Shown: positions 26,486 through 35,722, counted from the first letter of the stretch. The stretch: 64,000 bases of DNA from Aequorivita antarctica (GCF_007997155.1 NZ_VORT01000012.1:26017-90016); one strand, 5' to 3'. The notes: generated from the sequence alone by a model not told the origin. Numbers and translations are program-made.

Positions 26486-27490
26486 ATGAAAAAAGTTTTA
26501 CCAATTATTGCAATTGTTCTATTTACAGTTAATTCAATTGCACAAACAGCACGTGTACAAGTGATACACAACTCAGCCGATGCAGCTGCAGCAGAAGTAG
26601 ATGTCTATATAAATGCAGATTTAGCTCTAGACGATTTTGCCTTTAGAACAGCCACTCCGTTTCTTGACCTTCCAGCAGGTGTACAGATTAATATCGGTAT
26701 AGCTCCAGGAAATAGTACAGATGTAGGAGATGTGCTATTAACGGTACCTGTAACGCTTACTGAAAATGAAAAATATATAGTGGTAGCGGATGGTATTGTT
26801 AGTCCGACTGGTTATAATCCAGCACCGCCATTAAGTCTTCAGGTTTTTCCAATGGCAAGAGAAATGGCTGCAGACCCTACCAATGTAGATGTTTTAGTAC
26901 ATCATGGCGCTACAGACGCTCCAACTGTTGACGTAGTTGAAACAGGCGTAGGTGCTGGAACTATTGTAGATGATATTTCTTACACAGAATTTCAAGGGTA
27001 TTTGGAGCTTCCAACTGCCGATTACATTCTTGATATAACGGATGAAACGGGCACAGTGACCGTCGCCAGATACCAAGCGCCATTGGCAACTTTAGGATTG
27101 GAAGGGGCGGCCTTAACGGTTTTAGCTTCAGGATTTTTAGATCCTTCACAAAACTCAAATGGTCCTGCTTTTGGGTTGTATGTTGCTAGTCCATTAGGTG
27201 GTGCTCTTTTAGCACTTCCATCAGCTCCTTTAAGTGTTTCTGAATTTGATTCTTCGGGATTTGCCCTTTATCCAAACCCTGCAAATGAAAGATTAAACAT
27301 CAGTGCAACAGGAATAGATTTAAGTCAATATTCAGTAGCGGTTACAGATATGTTAGGTCGTCAAGTTTCAAAAGCTGAAATAAGTGTTGATGGAATTATT
27401 GATATTAGTAATTTAAGTGAGGGAATTTATAATTTAACCATTTTGGATAATAACAAACCAGTAGTGAATAAGAAGTTTGTTAAAAACTAG
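26486..27490 (+). CDS. DUF4397 secreted protein with T9SS sorting domain
   Basis: A 334-residue exported protein. Signal peptide MKKVLPIIAIVLFTVNSIAQ; DUF4397 fold from ~22 to 240 in two related halves (ARVQVIHNSADAAAAEVDVY and DVLVHHGATDAPTVDVVE). The C-terminal ~75 residues are a type A sorting domain (FALYPNPANERLNI). DUF4397 proteins are beta-rich extracellular proteins of unknown role. The 240 bases upstream are very AT-rich, with no promoter I can place confidently. A terminator follows. Confidence 0.9.
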   Translation: MKKVLPIIAIVLFTVNSIAQTARVQVIHNSADAAAAEVDVYINADLALDDFAFRTATPFLDLPAGVQINIGIAPGNSTDVGDVLLTVPVTLTENEKYIVVADGIVSPTGYNPAPPLSLQVFPMAREMAADPTNVDVLVHHGATDAPTVDVVETGVGAGTIVDDISYTEFQGYLELPTADYILDITDETGTVTVARYQAPLATLGLEGAALTVLASGFLDPSQNSNGPAFGLYVASPLGGALLALPSAPLSVSEFDSSGFALYPNPANERLNISATGIDLSQYSVAVTDMLGRQVSKAEISVDGIIDISNLSEGIYNLTILDNNKPVVNKKFVKN

Positions 27491-27516
27491 TATGTTGTTA
27501 GAATTAGTTAAATCGG

Positions 27517-27548
27517 AAAGCCCTGAAACAATTAAGTTCCAGGGCTTT
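27517..27548. terminator. Terminator after the DUF4397 gene
   Basis: AAAGCCCTG and CAGGGCTTT pair across a loop of about 14 bases, with a T run. It lies between convergent genes. Confidence 0.75.
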
Positions 27549-27581
27549 TTTCTTGCCATCTTTCTTCTTCATATTGCTGAG

Positions 27582-28064
27582 TTATTCAACATCGGCAAGA
27601 TCTTCTAAAGTTTTAACACGGTTAAGTGTATTGTGGATTTCTGTTGCCTGATTTTTCAGGAGTCCAGAAATATTTGGAGAAAAGTTTTGCTTTTGCAACT
27701 TCTCTTCATATTCTTTCCAGCTAGCTTTTTCACCTCGGATGCATTCTTCCAAAACTGCTTCATCAGTATTTCCAGCTACTGAGCTTTTAATATCAATCCA
27801 AGTTCTGTGCAAATTCCCAGTAAGGCTTCCGCTTTCTTTTGGTTGTTCGTTTAGATTTCTTATTTGTTGGTCTAGTTCTGTTGCAAAACGGCTTCGTTGT
27901 GCAGCTTGGTTCTGAAGAAAGCGTTTCAGATTTTGGTTTTTAGCATCTTTCATCGCTTTGGTGAAACCTTTTTCTGCGTCATAATTTTTTTCCAACAAAT
28001 CCTGAAGATTATTCACTACATTTTCGTGAATGTTTTGATCGGCTTTTTCTTTTGTAGTTTCCAT
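27582..28064 (-). CDS. PA2169-family four-helix-bundle protein (DUF2383)
   Basis: A 160-residue all-helical protein of the ferritin-like PA2169/DUF2383 type. Its pattern of VVNNLQDLLEKNYDAEKGF near residue 16, RFLQNQAAQRSRFATEL near 48, and CIRGEKASWKEYEEKL near 107 is typical. No signal peptide. Family members are usually stress-linked, but the function is unknown. It faces the DUF4397 gene and lies divergent from the oxidoreductase gene. Confidence 0.85.
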   Translation of the reverse strand: METTKEKADQNIHENVVNNLQDLLEKNYDAEKGFTKAMKDAKNQNLKRFLQNQAAQRSRFATELDQQIRNLNEQPKESGSLTGNLHRTWIDIKSSVAGNTDEAVLEECIRGEKASWKEYEEKLQKQNFSPNISGLLKNQATEIHNTLNRVKTLEDLADVE

Positions 28065-28253
28065 AGTTTTGTTTTTTAAAATTTTATTTAAAGATAATTC
28101 TATTAGAAAGAAATGAATCTTAGTGATTTCACAATTGAGAGGTGTTTAACGAACTTTGTTAAAAGTTTTCACATTGTATATTATCAGAAATAATAAAAAA
28201 ATATTAAAGTTTATTTATAATAGAAGGTATTGATTAACTTTCAATAAAAAACT

Positions 28254-29453
28254 ATGGATATACGTTCAAACGAGCCATTTTGGCTTATTAAAAACTCCCT
28301 TCCTTACAGTTATCCTTCTTTACAAAAATCAATTTCTTCCGAAGTCTTAATTATTGGCGCGGGAATTACTGGAGCGCTTATCGCTTATAAACTTCTTGAA
28401 GAGGGCAAAAAAGTAATTATGGTAGATCGCCGCGATGTTGCTAATGGAAGTACTTCGGCAAGCACTTCGATGCTTCAATATGAAATAGACGTACCATTGC
28501 ATAAATTGATCGATCAGGTAGGATTAACCTGCGCAGTTTCCAGTTATCAGAATTGTGAGAAGGCAATTAAGGATTTAAAAAAAATTGTAACTAAAATTGG
28601 TAGCGATTGCGGATTTGAATATAAAAAAAGTATCTATTTCGCTTCATCAAAAAAAGATTTAACTTTTTTGAAAAATGAATTTGAAGCAAGGCAACGACAC
28701 GGTTTTAAGGTTAAATGGCTATCAAAAGAAGATGTAAAAGAACTTGGACTAAATGCCTACGCAGCTATAGAATCTCAATCTGGAGCTGTGATGGATGTAT
28801 ATAAATTGGCTAATGACTTATTAAAATACTGCAGTATAAAGGGAGTGGAAATTTATGACAGAACGGATATTGTGGAAATTAAAAGGAAAAATGACAAAAC
28901 AATAGCCAAAACAAAATCAGGTTTCGCAATTGAAGTTGATCACGTGGTACACTGCACAGGTTATGAAAGTACGGAAACCATTAAGGAAAATATTGTAAAT
29001 TTAAAAAGCACATTTGCCTTGGCGTCAGAAGCATTTGAAACGCTTCCAAAGGCATTTAAAAATCATATTTATTGGAATACAGATGCCCCATATTTATATT
29101 TTAGGAGCACTGATGATGGCCGGATAGTGATGGGCGGAGGCGATCGAGATTTTAAAAACGCCATTCGCCGTGATGCTTTACTTCCAAAGAAAGAAAAGGA
29201 ACTTACCAAAAAGTTTCAGAAATGTTTCCCCGAAATACCGTTTATTGCAGATTATTCATGGGCGGGAATTTTTGGCGAAACCAAGGATGGCTTACCGTAT
29301 TTTGGAAAACCAGATACTGAAAATGATGAACATTATATCTTGGGTTTTGGAGGAAATGGGATTACTTTCAGTGTGATGGGAATGGACGCATTAATTAATT
29401 CCATCAATAAAACGCCACATCCTTATCTGGAATATTATAAATTCAACCGATAA
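28254..29453 (+). CDS. FAD-dependent oxidoreductase (DAO family)
   Basis: A 399-residue flavoprotein. The Rossmann motif GAGITGALIAYKLLEEGKKV at about residues 36-55 binds FAD, and GFGGNGITFSVMG near 372 is the C-terminal FAD-contact segment of the D-amino-acid oxidase family. A substrate loop with DVANGSTSAS follows the dinucleotide motif. The substrate (amino acid, amine or other) cannot be fixed from sequence. No Rieske domain is visible. Promoter and partner genes are unclear; the 176 bases after it are empty apart from a hairpin at 29611-29638. Confidence 0.87.
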   Translation: MDIRSNEPFWLIKNSLPYSYPSLQKSISSEVLIIGAGITGALIAYKLLEEGKKVIMVDRRDVANGSTSASTSMLQYEIDVPLHKLIDQVGLTCAVSSYQNCEKAIKDLKKIVTKIGSDCGFEYKKSIYFASSKKDLTFLKNEFEARQRHGFKVKWLSKEDVKELGLNAYAAIESQSGAVMDVYKLANDLLKYCSIKGVEIYDRTDIVEIKRKNDKTIAKTKSGFAIEVDHVVHCTGYESTETIKENIVNLKSTFALASEAFETLPKAFKNHIYWNTDAPYLYFRSTDDGRIVMGGGDRDFKNAIRRDALLPKKEKELTKKFQKCFPEIPFIADYSWAGIFGETKDGLPYFGKPDTENDEHYILGFGGNGITFSVMGMDALINSINKTPHPYLEYYKFNR

Positions 29454-29629
29454 TTAATTTAAAAATTTATAGATACTAAAAATTATGGAAAATTGGTTTT
29501 TGAAAGGCGTGGGGCGGTAGGTTTTGATTTTGCTTTAAAGGTTTGCTTCAATTTCTTTTTTCTATACTCTACAACTTTCTCAATTAAAACATATGGGTGG
29601 GTGGACTATTGAAAACTAGAATTGTCTTA

Positions 29630-30118
29630 CTAGTTTTCATCGCAATCTATTTCTTTTAAAGGCATAGAATCATTAAAGGTATATTTTGTTTTTTTTTTAA
29701 ATTTCATTTTCCCATCAACCTCTTCCACTTCGCCAAAACCTTCTACAAACTTGTTCTCTTTCTTCACGAACATAACTTCGCGAACTGAAACGGAGCCTTC
29801 AGATCCAAAAGTATAATCGGCGAAAAGGGTGTCGCCTACCATTTTTCCTTCAAAAACACCATCGTTCTTATCTTTTTCAAAATAATTATAGCTCAAAGTT
29901 CCAGCAACTTCATCGTTCATTTTTTCCATCTGAAGCAGAACGGTGTCTTTTTTAGAAACATATCGATAACACCCAATTTCGGGAGAATTCACATCGCTTT
30001 GCATAATATCCGCTTCTTCGGGAGCTATAACTTCAAATTCTTCTCTTTTGTTTTCATTTTTACAGGAAGAAGCTATAATTGTGGCAATGGCGGTAAAAAT
30101 TAAAAGATGGTTTTTCAT
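29630..30118 (-). CDS. Predicted lipoprotein of unknown function
   Basis: A 162-residue protein with a lipoprotein signal (TIIASSCKNENK, Cys near 19) and a compact beta-rich domain of the type that begins GCYRYVSKKDTVLLQM and ends with KKKTKYTFND. Similar small lipoproteins are common in Flavobacteriaceae but I cannot name the family. A 9-bp inverted repeat (GAAAACTAG/CTAGTTTTC, 29611-29638) overlaps its 3' end. Confidence 0.75.
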   Translation of the reverse strand: MKNHLLIFTAIATIIASSCKNENKREEFEVIAPEEADIMQSDVNSPEIGCYRYVSKKDTVLLQMEKMNDEVAGTLSYNYFEKDKNDGVFEGKMVGDTLFADYTFGSEGSVSVREVMFVKKENKFVEGFGEVEEVDGKMKFKKKTKYTFNDSMPLKEIDCDEN

Positions 30119-30226
30119 AGAATTGATTCTTAGTTTGTTAGGAGGGTTTGTTAAAAGTTAAAGCTATAGAAATATTTGTGTTTGTTGATCTAGCTTATAA
30201 TTAATTTAACAATAGTTATAATGAAT

Positions 30227-30793
30227 TTATGGAATCCGCTTCAAAATTTTTCGAGCTCGAGCTTGGTAGCCCGCACTTTTATTCGGTGCATTTTCAGTAA
30301 GAATGTTTCGCAATTCGGGATAAATCCATTTTTTGTCGTGATCCCACCCCAAATAATAGAGGCATTGCATAGCTGGAGCCTGACAAGCAACTTTCTGGTC
30401 GGTGATTAGCCAATCGAAGCAACATTCAGTAATACATTGTCTTTCGTTTTTATTTAAGACATTGGAAACTATACCAAACACTTTCATAAAATGATAATGA
30501 CAAAGCATTTCACATATTTTAGCACAAGAGCGCAATGCAGAATCATTTTTTATTTGGGGAAGCTGCTCAAAAAACAAGTGCATATATTTAAAGAAGCTTT
30601 TAGCTTTATGCTCACAGATAACTTCCAGGACCCAAGCAGATTGAACTAAAAGTTCGCTTTCTTCTGAAAAACACCATTGAAGTGTTTCACGCACATAATG
30701 GGGTTTTTTGGTTATCCAAAAAGCAATTTCCAGTCTCTTTTTGCGACTGCTGTCAACCTCCATCAATTTTTCTTTTAAATCTTCGGGAAGCAT
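30227..30793 (-). CDS. HEAT-like helical repeat protein of unknown function
   Basis: A 188-residue cytoplasmic protein, almost entirely helical, with repeated helix pairs such as KKPHYVRETLQWCFSEESEL and AWVLEVICEHK. This looks like HEAT/ARM-type repeats. I recognise no catalytic motif. It lies 6 bases downstream of the sirtuin gene and is probably co-transcribed with it. Confidence 0.75.
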   Translation of the reverse strand: MLPEDLKEKLMEVDSSRKKRLEIAFWITKKPHYVRETLQWCFSEESELLVQSAWVLEVICEHKAKSFFKYMHLFFEQLPQIKNDSALRSCAKICEMLCHYHFMKVFGIVSNVLNKNERQCITECCFDWLITDQKVACQAPAMQCLYYLGWDHDKKWIYPELRNILTENAPNKSAGYQARARKILKRIP

Positions 30794-30799
30794 AGTTCA

Positions 30800-31474
30800 T
30801 TATTTTAAAAGTTCAACAACCTTTGGAACGCCTGTGGAAGCATTTTCTGCAACAACCGTGATTCTTCTGTTTTCTGAAATGGACGGTTGTGGATCCACAA
30901 AATAGATTTGTGCATCTAGTTTTGCATATTGAACCAAACCAGCCGCGGGATACACTTGCATTGAAGTTCCCACGATTATTATCGCATCTGCTTGTTCAAC
31001 TATATCTGCGGCAACTTCAATCATCGGAACCATTTCGCCAAACCAAACTATATGTGGACGCAGTTGGTGATTGTATTCACAGAAATCACCAATGTTCAGA
31101 TCCTTTTTCCAGTCCAAAATCAAGTCTTCATCAAAAGTGCTTCTCACTTTCAGAAGCTCGCCGTGAAGGTGAATAATATTTGTACTTCCAGCCCTTTCGT
31201 GCAGGTCGTCCACATTTTGGGTGATGATTGTAACATCGTGTTTTTTTTCCAGTTCTGCCAACGCAATATGTGCGGCGTTGGGTTGAACCGTCAACAGTTG
31301 TCTTCGCCGTTGATTGTAAAAATCGAGCACTGCAGCGGGATTGCGCTGAAAACCTTCTGGCGAGGCAACTTCCATCACATCGTGGCCTTCCCAAAGTCCG
31401 TCGCTGTCCCTAAAAGTTTTTATTCCGCTTTCTGCGCTGACTCCAGCTCCTGTGAGTACTGCAATTTTCATCAT
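30800..31474 (-). CDS. cobB: SIR2-family NAD-dependent protein deacylase (sirtuin)
   Basis: A 224-residue sirtuin that removes acyl groups from lysines using NAD. Motifs: GAGVSAESGIKTFR near 9, the YxxR element YNQR near 53 (associated with desuccinylase and demalonylase activity), ITQNVDDLHERAG near 80 with HLHGEL near 98, and VGTSMQVYPAAGL near 174. The segment that normally carries a CxxC zinc site has only one Cys, so this is a zinc-less form. Residue 1 or 2 may be the true start (MMK). It is the first gene of a pair with the HEAT-like protein. Confidence 0.88.
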   Translation of the reverse strand: MMKIAVLTGAGVSAESGIKTFRDSDGLWEGHDVMEVASPEGFQRNPAAVLDFYNQRRRQLLTVQPNAAHIALAELEKKHDVTIITQNVDDLHERAGSTNIIHLHGELLKVRSTFDEDLILDWKKDLNIGDFCEYNHQLRPHIVWFGEMVPMIEVAADIVEQADAIIIVGTSMQVYPAAGLVQYAKLDAQIYFVDPQPSISENRRITVVAENASTGVPKVVELLK

Positions 31475-31583
31475 TAAATTATTTAGTTACTAAGTTATTC
31501 ATAATTGCTGATTTAAGAAACAACCAATTAAACCAATAACTTTTATCTTAGCAAAAATTCAATAACCTAATAACCCAATAATT

Positions 31584-32243
31584 TTGGATTTAGACCTTTT
31601 AAAACACCTTCAAACCTATCTAACCGAGCACAGAAATACACGTTTTCAAAAAGTGCTTTCTGAAAGAACACGTCATTTTACGGTTGTAACTGAAGACGTA
31701 TACCAACTTCACAACACCAGTGCCGTAATGCGAACTTGCGATGTTTTTGGTATTCAGGATTTACATGTGGTTGAAGAAAAAGTGAGTAAGCGCATTGACA
31801 AGGAAATAGCAATGGGCGCACAAAAGTGGGTCGATTTTAAAAGATATGGTTCTATAAAAGATTGTATTGTGAATTTGAAAAGTTCTGGCTATCAAATTAT
31901 CGCAACCACACCGCATGATAATTCCACCCTGCTTCACGAGTTTGATGTTACAAAAAAGAGTGCCTTTTTCTTCGGAAGAGAAAGTGAGGGCTTGAGCGAT
32001 GTTGTTATGAATGCAGCCGATGGTTTTTTAAAAATACCGATGTACGGTTTCACGGAGAGTTTGAATATTTCAGTTTCCGCGGCAATTATTTTACAAAGCG
32101 TGGTTTCAAAAATGAAACAAACTAATGTAAACTGGCAACTTTCAGAAGAAGAAAAATTTAAACTTGAAATGCAGTGGCTAAAGAAAACTATTAAAGCTTC
32201 GGATGAAATTATTGAGCGATATTATGCTGAAAATTCTAAATAA
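31584..32243 (+). CDS. TrmH-type tRNA (guanosine-2'-O)-methyltransferase
   Basis: A 219-residue SpoU/TrmH-family SPOUT methyltransferase. It has the knot motifs NTSAVMRTCDVFGI near 43, FFFGRESEGLS near 125 and IPMYGFTESLNISVSAAI near 148. The length and N-terminal extension fit the tRNA Gm18 group (TrmH). The start is TTG at 31584; the first in-frame ATG would delete the N-terminal 48 residues. TTG is preceded by a period-8 AATAACCn stretch, as is the TTG start at 12414. Confidence 0.83.
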   Translation: MDLDLLKHLQTYLTEHRNTRFQKVLSERTRHFTVVTEDVYQLHNTSAVMRTCDVFGIQDLHVVEEKVSKRIDKEIAMGAQKWVDFKRYGSIKDCIVNLKSSGYQIIATTPHDNSTLLHEFDVTKKSAFFFGRESEGLSDVVMNAADGFLKIPMYGFTESLNISVSAAIILQSVVSKMKQTNVNWQLSEEEKFKLEMQWLKKTIKASDEIIERYYAENSK

Positions 32244-32259
32244 TAATTTCTAAAAAAAA

Positions 32260-32308
32260 ACTCACATCTCATATCTAAATACTCAATACTAAATACTCAA
32301 TACCAAAC
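32260..32308 (+). repeat. Seven heptamer units abutting the rdgB start codon
   Basis: ACTCACA, TCTCATA, TCTAAAT, ACTCAAT, ACTAAAT, ACTCAAT, ACCAAAC in strict register; the next base is the A of the ATG at 32309. The array thus forms the last 49 bases before the gene. Confidence 0.85.
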
Positions 32309-32881
32309 ATGAAACTCGTCTTCGCCACCCACAACAAAAATAAATTCATTGAAGTAAAAGCAATGCTTCCGCACCATATTGAGCTACTTAGTTTGGATGA
32401 TATTGGCTGTATGGAAGACATAGAGGAAACAGCAGACACCATTGAAGGCAACGCAATTTTAAAGGCAAACTACGTGCGCGACAATTATAATCTTGATTGC
32501 TTTGCCGACGATACAGGTTTAGAAGTAAAATCTCTAAACAACGAGCCAGGTGTTTATAGTGCGCGCTATGCAGGAGTTTCGCACGATTCGAACGCAAATA
32601 TTCACAAACTGCTTAAAAACTTAGAAGGAAAAGTAGATCTAAGCGCCCGTTTTAAAACCGCCATTGCTCTTTCAATGAACCATTCCGAAATTATGTTTTT
32701 GGGTATATGCGAAGGAGAGATAATCAAAGAACTCCGCGGCGAATCGGGCTTTGGCTATGATCCAGTTTTCCAGCCAAAAGGATTCGATAAAACCTTTGCC
32801 GAAATGACACTCACACAAAAAAGTGAAATCGGCCACCGAGGAAAAGCAATGCGCCAATTGATCTATTATTTATCAAAATAA
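32309..32881 (+). CDS. rdgB: RdgB/HAM1 non-canonical purine NTP pyrophosphatase
   Basis: A 190-residue house-cleaning enzyme that hydrolyses dITP, ITP and XTP to monophosphates. Family signatures are FATHNKNKFIEVKAML at residues 4-19, FADDTGLEV near 67-75, PGVYSARYAG near 82 and the C-terminal SGFGYDPVF near 146. Length is normal. The start ATG is directly preceded by a seven-unit heptamer array. It follows the TrmH-type gene on the same strand with a gap of 65 bases. Confidence 0.93.
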   Translation: MKLVFATHNKNKFIEVKAMLPHHIELLSLDDIGCMEDIEETADTIEGNAILKANYVRDNYNLDCFADDTGLEVKSLNNEPGVYSARYAGVSHDSNANIHKLLKNLEGKVDLSARFKTAIALSMNHSEIMFLGICEGEIIKELRGESGFGYDPVFQPKGFDKTFAEMTLTQKSEIGHRGKAMRQLIYYLSK

Positions 32882-32922
32882 ATCGAAATTTCCATTACTT
32901 CACAAAAAACTGCCAACTGTCG

Positions 32923-32952
32923 TTGCTAACTGAAAACTTTAAGTTACTTTTG
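32923..32952 (+). promoter_or_regulatory. Promoter of the DEAD-box helicase
   Basis: TTG at 32923-32925, 19-base spacer, TACTTTTG at 32945-32952. It predicts a transcript starting near 32959 with a leader of about 134 bases. Confidence 0.7.
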
Positions 32953-32958
32953 CGCCCT

Positions 32959-33092
32959 TGAAAAATCCGTCGCTTAAGGCTTCAGATTTACAAGAAAAAT
33001 CCTCAGGGTGAGGAGTGTTATAGTGAAGCTGTCCGTTTTTTTATGTCCAGTAGCTTCCCGTTAGCACACATATAAAAACTTTATTTAATAAA
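32959..33092 (+). promoter_or_regulatory. Candidate regulatory leader of the DEAD-box helicase
   Basis: Long untranslated leader. Segment B TGAAGCT (33024-33030) can pair either with upstream A GGCTTCA (32978-32984, 7 bp with one wobble) or with downstream C AGCTTC (33052-33057, 6 bp). The pairings exclude each other. A short hairpin CCTCA-GGG-TGAGG (33001-33013) and a T8 run (33035-33042) lie within. The fold is inferred by eye. Confidence 0.4.
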
Positions 33093-34949
33093 ATGACAGC
33101 ATTTAAAGCACTCGGCTTAGAAGAGAATCTTCTAAAAGCCATCGCCGACTTGGGTTTTGAAACCCCTTCAGAAGTACAAGCGAAAGCAATCCCAATCCTT
33201 TTAGAGCGTGAAACCGATATGGTTTCCTTAGCACAAACAGGAACAGGTAAAACCGCAGCATTTGGTTTCCCAATGTTGCAAAAAATTGACGTAAAAAGTC
33301 GCACTACACAAGGACTTATCCTTTCGCCAACACGCGAACTTTGTCTTCAGATTACAAATGAAATGACAGCTTATGGTAAGTATATGCCAGGGCTTAACGT
33401 AACCGCCATTTACGGTGGTGCGAGTATAACCGATCAAGCGCGCCAAGTTAAAAAAGGCGCACAGATTATCGTTGCAACCCCAGGGCGAATGAAAGATATG
33501 ATCGGCCGTGGTCTGATTGATATTTCAAAAATTGAATATTGCGTGCTCGATGAGGCCGATGAAATGCTCAACATGGGCTTTTATGAAGACATCACCGAAA
33601 TCCTTTCACATTCTCCAAAAGAGAAAAGCACTTGGTTGTTTAGCGCAACGATGCCGAAAGAAGTTTCTACGATTGCAAAGAAATTTATGCATACCCCAGT
33701 AGAAATCACTGTGGGAACTAAAAACGTAGGTTCAGATCAAGTTTCGCACGAGTATTATTTGGTAAACGCTCGCGACCGTTACAGCGCATTGAAACGTTTG
33801 GCAGATGCAAACCCAGAAATATTCTCAGTAATTTTCTGTAGAACAAAGCGCGACACCCAAAAAGTTGCGGAGCAGTTGATTGAAGATGGCTACAACGCTG
33901 CGGCACTTCACGGCGATTTAAGCCAAAGCCAGCGCGATACGGTAATGAAATCATTCCGTGCACGCCAAATACAAATGCTTGTAGCAACAGATGTTGCGGC
34001 TCGTGGAATTGATGTAGATGATATTACACACGTAATAAACTACCAACTGCCAGACGAAACTGAGATTTACACGCACCGTAGCGGGCGTACAGGTCGTGCT
34101 GGGAAAACTGGGATTTCTATGGTCATCGTTTCAAAAAGTGAAGTGCGAAAAATTCACACTATTGAAAAGATGATCCAAAAGAAATTCATTTCAAAGGAAA
34201 TTCCTTCTGGAATGGAAATCTGTGAAGTACAGATGTTTCACTTGGCAAACAACATTAAAGACACTAAGATAAATCCTGAGATCAACGCTTATCTTCCGAA
34301 TATAAATGAAGTATTGGCAGATTTCTCGAAAGAAGAACTTATCCAAAAGGTGTTTTCTGTAGAGTTTACGCGTTTCTTGAATTACTATAAAAACAGTAAA
34401 GACCTTAATATTTCTGGAGGTAGCGAACGCAATTTCGAAGAAGAAAATAAGGACAGCACACGCTATTTCTTAAACATTGGAAGCAAAGACGATTTCGATT
34501 GGATGAGTCTGAAAGATTTTCTTCGCGATTTGTTGCAATTAGGAAAAGACGATGTTTACAAAGTTGATGTAAAAGATAGCTTCTCATTTTTTAATACAGA
34601 CACAACACATCAAGAATTGGTGATGGGCATCTTCAAGGATTTTAAACTTGAAGGACGACAGATCAATATTGAAATATCTAAAGACACGGGTCGTAGCAAA
34701 GGCAGAAGCGGCGGTGGCGGCGGACGTGATCGCGATCGTAGCAAAAGAAGAGGCGACAGAAATGATCGTGGCGATAGAGGTGACAGAGGTGACAGAGGCG
34801 GAGACCGTGGCGAGCGCAGAGGCAGTTTCAAAAAACGAAGCGGCAGTTCTAGCAGCAGTGATAAACCAGCTTTTAAAGGCAAAAGCCGAAGAGGAAGTGA
34901 ACGCCCAGAAACCAAAGGTACTGGTGGCAGACGCAGAAGAAAAGAATAA
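33093..34949 (+). CDS. DEAD-box RNA helicase (CsdA/DeaD-like)
   Basis: A 618-residue ATP-dependent RNA helicase. Motifs run in order: Q motif region (FETPSEVQAKAIP), AQTGTGKTAAFGF near 48, PTRELCLQI near 76, TPGRMKDMI near 126, VLDEADEML near 150, SATMPKE near 180, FCRTKRDTQKV near 246, HGDLSQSQRD near 271, ATDVAARGIDV near 300, HRSGRTGRAGKTG near 327. A DbpA-like RNA-binding domain follows (~470-550), then an RGD/RGG-rich basic tail (~552-618). Probable role in ribosome assembly and mRNA unwinding at low temperature. The long leader suggests post-transcriptional control. Confidence 0.92.
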   Translation: MTAFKALGLEENLLKAIADLGFETPSEVQAKAIPILLERETDMVSLAQTGTGKTAAFGFPMLQKIDVKSRTTQGLILSPTRELCLQITNEMTAYGKYMPGLNVTAIYGGASITDQARQVKKGAQIIVATPGRMKDMIGRGLIDISKIEYCVLDEADEMLNMGFYEDITEILSHSPKEKSTWLFSATMPKEVSTIAKKFMHTPVEITVGTKNVGSDQVSHEYYLVNARDRYSALKRLADANPEIFSVIFCRTKRDTQKVAEQLIEDGYNAAALHGDLSQSQRDTVMKSFRARQIQMLVATDVAARGIDVDDITHVINYQLPDETEIYTHRSGRTGRAGKTGISMVIVSKSEVRKIHTIEKMIQKKFISKEIPSGMEICEVQMFHLANNIKDTKINPEINAYLPNINEVLADFSKEELIQKVFSVEFTRFLNYYKNSKDLNISGGSERNFEEENKDSTRYFLNIGSKDDFDWMSLKDFLRDLLQLGKDDVYKVDVKDSFSFFNTDTTHQELVMGIFKDFKLEGRQINIEISKDTGRSKGRSGGGGGRDRDRSKRRGDRNDRGDRGDRGDRGGDRGERRGSFKKRSGSSSSSDKPAFKGKSRRGSERPETKGTGGRRRRKE

Positions 34950-35038
34950 TTTTTTTTAGCTAAACGTACAATTGTTTAAAGAAATTTAATACTCCCTTTA
35001 AACTTTAGCACCAGTTTAACGTCTATATATTTATATTT

Positions 35039-35070
35039 ACGGGCCTTTAGTAAAGAGGCCCGTTTTTTTT
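35039..35070 (+). terminator. Terminator after the DEAD-box helicase
   Basis: ACGGGCCT/AGGCCCGT 8-bp stem with a 9-base loop followed by a T8 run. Confidence 0.85.
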
Positions 35071-35076
35071 AAACTT

Positions 35077-35697
35077 ATGCAAATCTTCAACTTTCTGCAG
35101 GAACACATACTGGAAAATGATGCTGTGCGACTTAATCCGTTGCACCATCAAGATATTGATAAGCTCTTGCGATTCTCAGAACAACAGCCCGAACTTTGGA
35201 AATACTCCCTTCAACCAGCAGATGGTCTGAAGAATTTAAAAACCTATGTAGACCTTGCCTTAAACGGAAGAAAAGAAGAAACTTCATATCCCTTTATCGT
35301 TTTCGACAAGCGCACCCAGCAAATTGCAGGCAGCACCCGTTTCTATGATTTTCAGAAAAACCACAATACCGTTCAACTCGGTTATACTTGGTATGGCAAG
35401 GAATTTCAAGGTTCTGGTATTAACAAGCAATGCAAAATGCTTCTGTTGGAGTTCGCTTTTGAAAAACTTGGAATAGATCGTGTAGAGTTTCGGGCAGATG
35501 CAAACAACGCGCGAAGCATCGCCGCAATGAAAAGCATCGGATGCACCGTTGAAGGTATTTTGCGAAGCAACTGCGCAGCTCCCAATGGCAGACGCGACAG
35601 CATTGTTTTAAGCATTTTAAAAGACGAATGGTTTGGTGGCGTTAAAGAAACATTGAAATCTAAAATTGAAAAAGAAGGGAATGTTTCACCTCAGTGA
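35077..35697 (+). CDS. GNAT-family N-acetyltransferase (RimJ/RimL-like)
   Basis: A 206-residue acetyltransferase of the RimJ/RimL type. It has VQLGYTWYGKEFQGSGINKQ (~109-128) with the acetyl-CoA-binding loop, and the terminal DRVEFRADANNARSIAAMKSIG (~152-173) element. Substrate unknown, perhaps a protein N-terminus or an amine. The 3' end lies just upstream of the next gene's true ATG. Confidence 0.87.
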   Translation: MQIFNFLQEHILENDAVRLNPLHHQDIDKLLRFSEQQPELWKYSLQPADGLKNLKTYVDLALNGRKEETSYPFIVFDKRTQQIAGSTRFYDFQKNHNTVQLGYTWYGKEFQGSGINKQCKMLLLEFAFEKLGIDRVEFRADANNARSIAAMKSIGCTVEGILRSNCAAPNGRRDSIVLSILKDEWFGGVKETLKSKIEKEGNVSPQ

Positions 35698-35722
35698 AAT
35701 TTTTCCGTATATTAAACACTTT

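Noticed and set aside
34680..34946. Low-complexity repeat at the end of the DEAD-box gene as a separate element
   Set aside because: It encodes the RGD/RGG-rich basic tail typical of these helicases, so protein selection explains it.
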